Shown here: piece by piece, positions 6,081 to 11,213 of the stretch
How positions within the stretch are numbered: the first letter of the stretch is position 1
Layout: every line of letters begins with the position of its first letter
From: Anthropogastromicrobium chipingensis_A
GTDB taxonomy: Bacteria; Bacillota; Clostridia; Lachnospirales; Lachnospiraceae
DNA length: 11,213 bases
Direction of reading: 5' to 3'
NCBI GenBank assembly: GCA_963605535.1
Contig: CAVCXB010000097.1
Span: 1-11,213 of the forward strand
Notes under the pieces: generated by a model
The model's input: only the letters and a program-made list of their open reading frames with translations
Databases searched by the model: none
Told to the model about the DNA's origin: nothing
Made by a program: the position numbers and the translations under genes

Positions 6081-6660
6081 TGCATTCACCTCCGTCAAAC
6101 TGGAACTCGCCTTTAACCTCGGCAATTCTTGAATCCATGGAATTGTCGATGAGAATATTTCTTGCCGGAATAACAGCTCTCATGCCGCCGCCGAAAGAAT
6201 ACTCACTCATCGTCAAAAAGCACTTTGTCTCTTCCTCAAGGTCATGCTTTCTGGATGCATCTGCCGGATCCAGATAAATAATAATGTCATCATTCTTTGC
6301 AAATGCCTTTGCATCAATGATCTGTTTCTTGATCACCTCGACGTACTCAGGTGTCTTTTTATATTCTTCTACCAGCCCATCAACTTCTTTAAACAGTTTT
6401 TCTTTAAGCTCGGTGTCTTTTTGGCTTAAAGCGCGCTTATTCACAAGATGCTCATGTGCCAGCTTTTGATTTCCTTTTCTCTTTACGGCTTCCACTTCAA
6501 CCGCCAGATCCTTTTCTTCCTGAGAAAGGATCATTGCTTTTCGCTCCTCAAACTGTGCGTCAAGCGCAGCCTGATATTCTTTGAGCGAGGCATCCATTTC
6601 CACTGTAGCTTCCTGAACGGATATATCCATAAAATGGTTTAATTTCTCTTCCAGTGTCAA
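6070..6660 (-). CDS. ntpE: V-type ATP synthase subunit E (peripheral stalk)
   Basis: The 196-aa E subunit forms the peripheral stalk that holds the A/B head to subunit I. The N-terminal two thirds is a charged long helix (DASLKEYQAALDAQFEERKA, KDLAVEVEAVKRK). The C-terminal globular part ends with the family-like GGMRAVIPARNILIDNSMDS and IAEVKGEF. The start is a TTG at 6660, with AAGGTGAT 4 bases upstream; the next ATG (residue 11) lacks a binding site. It overlaps ntpA by 11 bp. The upstream gap to ntpF (102 bp) contains a 22-bp hairpin that may tune expression of E and the genes after it. Confidence 0.94.
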   Translation of the reverse strand: MTLEEKLNHFMDISVQEATVEMDASLKEYQAALDAQFEERKAMILSQEEKDLAVEVEAVKRKGNQKLAHEHLVNKRALSQKDTELKEKLFKEVDGLVEEYKKTPEYVEVIKKQIIDAKAFAKNDDIIIYLDPADASRKHDLEEETKCFLTMSEYSFGGGMRAVIPARNILIDNSMDSRIAEVKGEFQFDGGECNGR

Positions 6661-6703
6661 CTAAATCACCTTCCATTCTTCTGTTTACATTACATCATAG
6701 TTC

Positions 6704-6750
6704 AAAAGATCAAAAGCAATTTGTGCAAGCACAATCGCTTTTAATCTTTT
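6704..6750 (-). ncRNA. long intercistronic RNA hairpin between ntpF and ntpE
   Basis: Bases 6750-6729 pair with 6726-6704 over 22 pairs with one bulged A (6720) and a tiny loop. Two plus-strand mismatches become G-U pairs only in minus-strand RNA, which indicates that the operon transcript forms the structure. The 5' arm is A-rich and the 3' arm ends in UUUU, so it could act as a leaky terminator, a processing site or an mRNA stabiliser. It lies 13 bases beyond the ntpF stop. This is cis structure in the operon mRNA, not a known RNA family. Confidence 0.75.
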
Positions 6751-6762
6751 TCCCCTGTATGA

Positions 6763-7071
6763 TTATAACTTTAATCCTATTGCTTCATTTACATAAGAAG
6801 TAATGAAGTCAGGCTTGCGGCCTGTTCCGTGGCGGTCAGGAACCTCAATGATCAGAGGCAGCTTATGATCCAGCTTCACCTTATTGATCAGCTCCGGATA
6901 CTCTCTTCCGAACTTTTCTGTCAGCAGCAGAATACCGATTTCCTTGTCTTCCAGCGCACGGTCTATTGCTTCCTTTAATTCACCCTGTTCATGGACAACG
7001 CAGCCTTCAATTCCTGCCAGACGCATGCCCACGAGGGTATCTACATTGTCACTGACCAAATATATTTTCAT
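6763..7071 (-). CDS. ntpF: V-type ATP synthase subunit F (central stalk)
   Basis: The 102-aa F subunit binds the D shaft and is part of the rotor. The N-terminal MKIYLVSDNVDTLVGMRLAG is the usual Rossmann-like opening (strand, then D-x-x-T-x-x-G-x-R-L-A-G). IGILLLTEKF and KLPLIIEVPDRHG follow as the next conserved strands, and the protein ends in an amphipathic helix (ITSYVNEAIGLKL). Length matches the family (100-110 aa). AGGAAAGG lies about 10 bases before the ATG. It begins 32 bp after the ntpK stop. Placing F before E, with C far upstream, differs from the E. hirae order, where E, C and G precede A. Confidence 0.95.
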   Translation of the reverse strand: MKIYLVSDNVDTLVGMRLAGIEGCVVHEQGELKEAIDRALEDKEIGILLLTEKFGREYPELINKVKLDHKLPLIIEVPDRHGTGRKPDFITSYVNEAIGLKL

Positions 7072-7103
7072 ATGAACTATGCCTTTCCTGACGTTGTTGC
7101 TTT

Positions 7104-7541
7104 TTACAGCTGGCCAAGAATCATGAAGGAAATGATCAGACCATACAGGCAGACACCCTCTGCCAGACCTACGAAAATTAAGGACTTACCAAGAATGGAA
7201 GAATCCTCACTGATTGCACCTAATGCTGCGCTTGCTGCACTTGCTACGGCGATACCACCACCGATACAGGAAAGACCAGTTACAAGAGCGGCTGCCAGAT
7301 AACCCATACCTGTGGAAAGGCTGCCTGCTGCGTTTGCGGTCTCTGCTGCTGCCTCAGCTGCCTGTGCGTTTCCGCTGAACATGAAGCCGCAAGCGACTAA
7401 CATGATACCGAAAAATGCTGCTGCATTTGTGCCAATTGTGAGCTTATAACGTGCTTTATTCTTTGTTCCACTTAAGAAATATGCGAATGGAACGACGATA
7501 CTTAATACCAGTGCTGCAAATAATGTGATTTTAACTAACAT
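7104..7541 (-). CDS. ntpK: V-type ATP synthase subunit K (membrane rotor proteolipid)
   Basis: The 145-aa K subunit forms the rotor ring that carries the coupling ion. Four membrane segments are predicted: 5-24, 38-58, 79-109 and 118-143. The last two are the classic glycine/alanine-rich c-subunit hairpin, with the ion-binding carboxylate Glu128 in GLAEGVCLYGL. An alanine-rich linker (AQAAEAAAETANAAG) joins segments 2 and 3. I chose the second ATG: GAGGAGG is 9 bases before it but directly abuts the first ATG at 7550. The typical Na+-ring ligands (Gln in the first helix, Ser/Thr next to Glu) are not evident, which suggests proton coupling, though this is inference. It follows ntpI after a 283-bp gap. 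Confidence 0.95.
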   Translation of the reverse strand: MLVKITLFAALVLSIVVPFAYFLSGTKNKARYKLTIGTNAAAFFGIMLVACGFMFSGNAQAAEAAAETANAAGSLSTGMGYLAAALVTGLSCIGGGIAVASAASAALGAISEDSSILGKSLIFVGLAEGVCLYGLIISFMILGQL

Positions 7542-7550
7542 GATGAACAT

Positions 7551-7557
7551 CCTCCTC
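7551..7557 (-). promoter_or_regulatory. ribosome binding site deciding the ntpK start
   Basis: GAGGAGG on the minus strand, with zero spacing to the ATG at 7550 and 9 bases to the ATG at 7541. The latter is therefore the probable start. Confidence 0.75.
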
Positions 7558-7824
7558 TTATCTTTGCTTTGTAAATGTGTGTTTTCCCGACTTAACTTAG
7601 GAGTAATCCCCTATAATTCCACTGATGAAGTTCTAATACCTGCGTACATCTCAAGGACTTTGGCAGATATATCTGTTCCAGAGCAACAGAATTCGCGAAC
7701 AAGCAGTCCAACGACCACATTTGCGTTCGCGTTCTCTGGGAAAAATCGGTTGTTACCTCGATTCACCCAGATGGATACTAAGTCGAATACCCATTTTTGT
7801 ATACCAGCTACATGATATAAATTT
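7558..7824 (-). other. structured spacer between ntpI and ntpK
   Basis: This gap breaks an otherwise compact operon. It holds a perfect 12-base palindrome, CAGATATATCTG (7664-7675). A two-part stem follows: CCAGAG/CTCTGG (7678-7683 with 7734-7739) and CGCGAAC/GTTCGCG (7694-7700 with 7725-7731). An alternative hairpin, CTGTT/AACAG (7673-7677 with 7685-7689), competes with the outer stem. A minus-strand frame runs without stops from inside ntpI to 7611, about 70 codons beyond ntpI. It has no start site with a binding site in the gap, so I do not call it a gene. Either a regulatory leader for ntpK or an inserted intergenic repeat is possible. Confidence 0.5.
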
Positions 7825-9750
7825 TTACTGCTTTGTGTTGTACGGCTCGAACTCTCTTCCGTCGCCCTTGTAGAAACGAGAGAACATCTCGTAGTATTCC
7901 AGACGAAGTACCTGGATACCAACGATCAATCCCTCCATACCGCAGACGAAGAGGTTTCCGAGAATGACAACGAAGATATTCGGTGTGCCGCTCTCTGCTC
8001 CTGCAAGCATCATAACGACCTGCATCATGGCTGCATGGCTGACAGCGAATGCACCGATACGCACGAACGAGATCGTATTGGAGAAGTAGCTAAGAAGTAC
8101 CTCAATCAACTCGAACATTGCCTGTACAACGATCATAACCGCACCTGTCTTCTCGGCTGGCTTTTTCTTTTCGCAAAGATCAGTCAGCTGCTCCTTAAAT
8201 GCAATACAGATCAGCGGTACGATAAACAGTACGGCAAGCAGTGCACCACCCGGAAGGCTGTGACCTGTCATCAGCATTACGATGGCAAATACAAGCAGTC
8301 CGTAGAATACCAGACCGGCAATTCCGTTTGTGTCAAAGCACAGATCGCCAAGACTATGGTTTTTTGCTGCATTGATAATGTGGATTACCATGGTTAAAAG
8401 AATCAAGCCCATACCAAATGCTACGGCTACGATAAATACCGTATTTAGTCGACCGATCATTGGAAGATTGGTCATCGCGTCCATTGGACGTAACCAAATC
8501 GGTTCTAGGACATCCTCAAAACCAAAGACACTTCCGAACATGAATCCGAAGAAGGTGGAGAACACACCTGCCATACTGATGATGGCTGCAAGATTCATCT
8601 TCTTGAAGTGATACAGCAAAAATCCGCCGATCACGAGTACCAGACCCTGTCCGACATCGCCGAACATCCATCCGAAGATGAAGGAGTAGGTCAGTGCAAC
8701 GAAGATGGTCGGGTCGAACTCATTATAGTTTGGCAGACCATACATACGAATATACATCTCATACGGCTTGAATAACTTCGGATTGCGAAGCTTGACAGGC
8801 GGCTGTGAGACACGGTTCTTGTTGTCATCGTGTACGATGCAGATCACATTCGGATCCGAATCAAGCTCTGCCTGAAGCTTCTTTGCATCGCGCTCGGTCA
8901 TCCAGAAACAGATGATATAGAAGTTTTTCTTATCTGCACCGGTAACGGCTGCCAGCCTTCTGATATCAAAGTTCTTGGAGAACTTCTTAAGCTTTGCCAC
9001 TGCAGCAAGGATCTTATCCTTCTTTGAAGAAAGAACCTGATCGATTTCGCCCTGCTTTTTCTTGATCTGTACTTCCAGATCTGTGATGTCCTTTGTCAAG
9101 CGGGCCAGTGCCTCCTCCGGAGTACCCTCATACTCATCTGGGAGACGGAAGCGCTCAAAGTGAAGTGCCTTATAAACGGCATCAATCTTGGCGATCTCAT
9201 TCTTTGGGCTGAAATAAACGCCCCATACATAATCCTGATCCTTATTGCATTCGTAAAAGATCGTATTGACATTGTCGTACGTGTACTTCATGAGCTTGTC
9301 CACGTAATCAACCGGAATTCTTCCGAAGCGGTACTTTACGGACTTGAATGCGAGCAGCTTGTGGACATCGTATCCAAGGTTGTTAAACGGAGTGATCTGA
9401 TCCACTAACTCCTGAAGAGCTGCCTTATCCTTGTTTAACTTATCAAGGACTTTTTCTGCCTCCTTGATCTGTGCGTCCGCACTGTTAATCAACTCAACAG
9501 CCTCTTTTACATCCATGGAATCATCCGTCTTTGTCTCTTCAGCACCCATTGCGGACATCAGCGCAGCTGCTTTGTTTAAGGTTTCGCGGTACGGATTGAT
9601 TTCAATGAACGGCTTAAGTCCGGCTGTTTCGGAAAGCTCGGTCATTGTGCTTTCCAGCTGAAACTCATACTTGGATAAATGCTGTTCGATTGCTCTGTCA
9701 ATATCATCTTTGGGTCCCGTAATGCTTAAGAATTGCATTTTTTCTATCAT
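7825..9750 (-). CDS. ntpI: V-type ATP synthase subunit I (membrane stator, a-subunit homologue)
   Basis: The 641-aa stator carries the ion half-channels against the K ring. Residues 1-335 form the cytoplasmic domain that binds the peripheral stalks, with coiled-coil stretches near 82-118 and 213-260. The membrane domain begins around 348 (TIFVALTYSFIFGWMFGDVG) and has about seven or eight spans. The essential arginine is R564 in NTISFVRIGAFAVSHA. The C-terminal GIQVLRLEYYEMFSRFYKGD is strongly conserved in the family. Length is normal (about 640-660 aa). The ATG at 9750 has GAGGGG 5 bases upstream. A 127-bp gap separates it from ntpC, and a 283-bp structured gap from ntpK. Confidence 0.96.
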   Translation of the reverse strand: MIEKMQFLSITGPKDDIDRAIEQHLSKYEFQLESTMTELSETAGLKPFIEINPYRETLNKAAALMSAMGAEETKTDDSMDVKEAVELINSADAQIKEAEKVLDKLNKDKAALQELVDQITPFNNLGYDVHKLLAFKSVKYRFGRIPVDYVDKLMKYTYDNVNTIFYECNKDQDYVWGVYFSPKNEIAKIDAVYKALHFERFRLPDEYEGTPEEALARLTKDITDLEVQIKKKQGEIDQVLSSKKDKILAAVAKLKKFSKNFDIRRLAAVTGADKKNFYIICFWMTERDAKKLQAELDSDPNVICIVHDDNKNRVSQPPVKLRNPKLFKPYEMYIRMYGLPNYNEFDPTIFVALTYSFIFGWMFGDVGQGLVLVIGGFLLYHFKKMNLAAIISMAGVFSTFFGFMFGSVFGFEDVLEPIWLRPMDAMTNLPMIGRLNTVFIVAVAFGMGLILLTMVIHIINAAKNHSLGDLCFDTNGIAGLVFYGLLVFAIVMLMTGHSLPGGALLAVLFIVPLICIAFKEQLTDLCEKKKPAEKTGAVMIVVQAMFELIEVLLSYFSNTISFVRIGAFAVSHAAMMQVVMMLAGAESGTPNIFVVILGNLFVCGMEGLIVGIQVLRLEYYEMFSRFYKGDGREFEPYNTKQ

Positions 9751-9877
9751 GGTTACCCCTCGACTTTCCTAAATAAACTAACTAACTTTTCTGCACCTGT
9801 TTGCAAACTCGATTTTACTCTTACAAACTTGTTTGCAATCACGCGCGCACTCATTCCATCATTTCTCTCTTCATTCT
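9751..9877. other. ntpC-ntpI spacer with repeated TGTTTGCAA
   Basis: This 127-bp gap has TGTTTGCAA twice, at 9798-9806 and 9830-9838. The first is inside a 10-base palindrome, GTTTGCAAAC (9799-9808), and the second is inside CAAAC-TT-GTTTG (9824-9835). There is no T run or clear promoter. It may be a protein-binding site, weak mRNA structure, or chance. Confidence 0.35.
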
Positions 9878-10933
9878 TTATTCCATCACTGCATATTTCA
9901 TCAGTTTGGACGCTGGGATTCCATAACGGATTCCCTCAATAATGGATGTGATACGTGCAATTTCATGCTCTTTGCGGTACAGCAGCGCATTGAGCGGTGC
10001 AACTGAATATGGATTTTTTCTGCCGGCTATCTCAAAAATGTGCTCAACCAGCTCGGTGTACATCTTTTCCACAGAACGAATCTCAGCAAAATCGTCTGCG
10101 TATTTCTGACCATAGTAGCCGTTTACAATCAATGCTCTTGCCTCCTCATAGGTAGGCGCCTCTACGATGGCCTTGATGTCATCCGGTTTCAAATGATAGT
10201 AGCTCGGAACTACCATCGCATACAGCTCTGGCGCTGTCATCCGATAGTTTTTCTTTGCACGCATTAGCCACTGGATATTCAGCAGATCGATACGTCTTCC
10301 ATAGCTGTCCGCAATGATCTGTCTTTCTTTTCCCTTAAGAAGCTTATCCTTCTGCTTCCAGACATAGCTAAAATAAAACACGTCAAGACTGCCCTCATAG
10401 TCAAACAGACTCGGCGATTCGGTGTGGCGTATTGCATCGAGCGGGTAGAAGAACGGTGTGTCCTTTAAGGCTTCGATCAATTCATCCACCGATGTGCTAT
10501 TCTCAATCACTTCTGTGTTCAGATGTGAATGACGCTCAAAAAACGCCCTGCGGTATGCCTGATCCTCTGGGATACTCTGACCGGAAATGACCTTTCGAAG
10601 ACAACCCTTTAAGTACGCTGCCTCGTAGTGCAGAAAGTAAAAATCCAAAAACGCTCTCTGCTCGCCTCTGGCAAAGCTGTACAGACGATTGTAGTCGTTG
10701 TAAAGCGATCCCATGAGTGTTGCCTCGATCATTCCTCTGTGGCTGTCATGCTCGTCAAAGTCCCTCAGCAGCGGCTCGTATTCGGAAAACTGCCTCAAAT
10801 AAGCTACTGCCTCACCGACACTGGCACAGGACACTAACTGTTCGTAATGCTCCTTCTTTAGAAGCTTTCCTCCCATGGCCCGGGCTTTCGCACTGATACC
10901 GCTGTAAGATAAGATACCAGAAATAGTAATCAC
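9878..10933 (-). CDS. ntpC: V-type ATP synthase subunit C (AC39/d-type)
   Basis: The 351-aa C subunit (V-type C/AC39, related to eukaryotic d) is the funnel that joins the D/F shaft to the K ring. The N-terminus LSYSGISAKARAMGGKLLKK is typical. The mostly helical body repeats LR-rich three-helix units, with YEAAYLKGCLRKVI and IDLLNIQWLMRAKKNYRMTA as the most recognisable family blocks. The C-terminus (REHEIARITSIIEGIRYGI in its approximate form, near residues 325-345) is the conserved closing helix. The start is a GTG at 10933; an in-frame stop lies two codons upstream, so no earlier start exists. The binding site there is weak. Length fits the family (330-380 aa). Confidence 0.92.
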   Translation of the reverse strand: MITISGILSYSGISAKARAMGGKLLKKEHYEQLVSCASVGEAVAYLRQFSEYEPLLRDFDEHDSHRGMIEATLMGSLYNDYNRLYSFARGEQRAFLDFYFLHYEAAYLKGCLRKVISGQSIPEDQAYRRAFFERHSHLNTEVIENSTSVDELIEALKDTPFFYPLDAIRHTESPSLFDYEGSLDVFYFSYVWKQKDKLLKGKERQIIADSYGRRIDLLNIQWLMRAKKNYRMTAPELYAMVVPSYYHLKPDDIKAIVEAPTYEEARALIVNGYYGQKYADDFAEIRSVEKMYTELVEHIFEIAGRKNPYSVAPLNALLYRKEHEIARITSIIEGIRYGIPASKLMKYAVME

Positions 10934-10979
10934 CCCATTTCATAAGATTTTTTCGGCACGGTAAATTATACTATAAAAT

Positions 10980-11213
10980 TTACTGTGCTGCAATCTTTGC
11001 CAGCAGCTGCTTGGCGATTGCCGAATGGCTTTCCTCATAAATACGGTCCATATGGGCGAGCTGCTTTTCAAGTTCCTCCTTCTGAGCCTTGAGTTCTTCC
11101 TCGATCTTTGCCTCAAGCACTGCCTGCTGCTCGCTGATCTTCTTCTCAGTTTCCTCATGAACCTGCTTTTCAAAGGCTGCAATTCTGGCATCCTGGTCTT
11201 TGGCCATCTGCTT
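10980..11213 (-). CDS. coiled-coil protein, probable V-type ATPase peripheral-stalk subunit (G/H-like), partial
   Basis: The frame is open to the right edge (codons for K and Q precede the methionine at 11207), so the true start lies outside the window. At least 77 residues are visible, almost entirely one charged helix. EETEKKISEQQAVLEAKIEE and KAQKEELEKQL have heptad-like spacing, and the end is IAKQLLAKIAAQ. There is no membrane segment. It starts the visible operon, 46 bp before ntpC. A short charged coiled coil at this place is the usual profile of the G/H partner that pairs with subunit E in the peripheral stalk. Sequence alone does not prove it, because coiled coils look alike. Confidence 0.75.
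   Translation of the reverse strand, partial: KQMAKDQDARIAAFEKQVHEETEKKISEQQAVLEAKIEEELKAQKEELEKQLAHMDRIYEESHSAIAKQLLAKIAAQ

Noticed and set aside
6081..6125. Longer N-terminus of subunit A
   Set aside because: It reads through the end of ntpE and through the ribosome binding site; the 6080 start matches the family N-terminus.
7551..7824. Known riboswitch before ntpK
   Set aside because: I could not match the spacer to any aptamer consensus by eye; only generic inverted repeats are visible.
10940..11191. Arginine/serine-rich frame over the coiled-coil gene
   Set aside because: Out-of-frame reading of the Glu/Lys/Gln-rich helix; the heptad pattern is in the other frame.

Overview
The window is mostly a minus-strand operon for a V/A-type (archaeal/vacuolar-type) ATP synthase/ATPase, read from right to left. 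Its genes are a partial coiled-coil subunit, then C, I, K, F, E, A, B and D. A short AT-rich accessory segment follows at the left end. The protein types, the strong GGAGG-type ribosome binding sites, the low-to-moderate GC content, and this gene order with F before E and C before I all point to a Firmicute of class Clostridia. A gut-type Lachnospiraceae is most likely, but this is inferred from memory of the families and was not searched.

Right part (about 2146-11213): the rotary ATPase. Stalk and membrane parts come first: coiled-coil peripheral-stalk candidate (10980 to beyond the edge), C (9878-10933), I (7825-9750) and K (7104-7541). The central and peripheral stalk genes F (6763-7071) and E (6070-6660) follow, then catalytic A (4308-6080), non-catalytic B (2865-4295) and rotor shaft D (2224-2844). 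A/B form the hexameric head, D/F the central shaft, E plus the coiled-coil protein the peripheral stalk, C couples the shaft to the rotor ring, K is the ring proteolipid, and I is the stator with the essential arginine. From E onward the genes are tightly packed (11-bp overlap, then 12- and 20-bp gaps). Three longer gaps (C-I 127 bp, I-K 283 bp, F-E 102 bp) hold inverted repeats. The F-E hairpin is long and pairs fully only as minus-strand RNA. A rho-independent terminator at 2146-2179 ends the operon.

Middle (1879-2223): no gene. It holds three copies of GTAACGTA, a degenerate C-rich 40-bp tandem repeat, and the operon terminator.

Left part (1-1878): accessory DNA. It contains the broken 3' half of an IS200/IS605-family tnpA with an in-frame TGA and downstream hairpins. 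Three small unrecognised minus-strand ORFs (85, 57 and 63 aa, two of them hydrophobic) follow, with a terminator between two of them. A divergent plus-strand XRE-family regulator of 109 aa completes the segment. The shared upstream region of the regulator and the small genes carries four ATACG/CGTAT half-sites that could be its operators.

I found no tRNA, rRNA or CRISPR array, and no convincing new multi-gene system. The best leads are the intra-operon RNA structures, the tandem repeat and the small regulator-linked ORF cluster.
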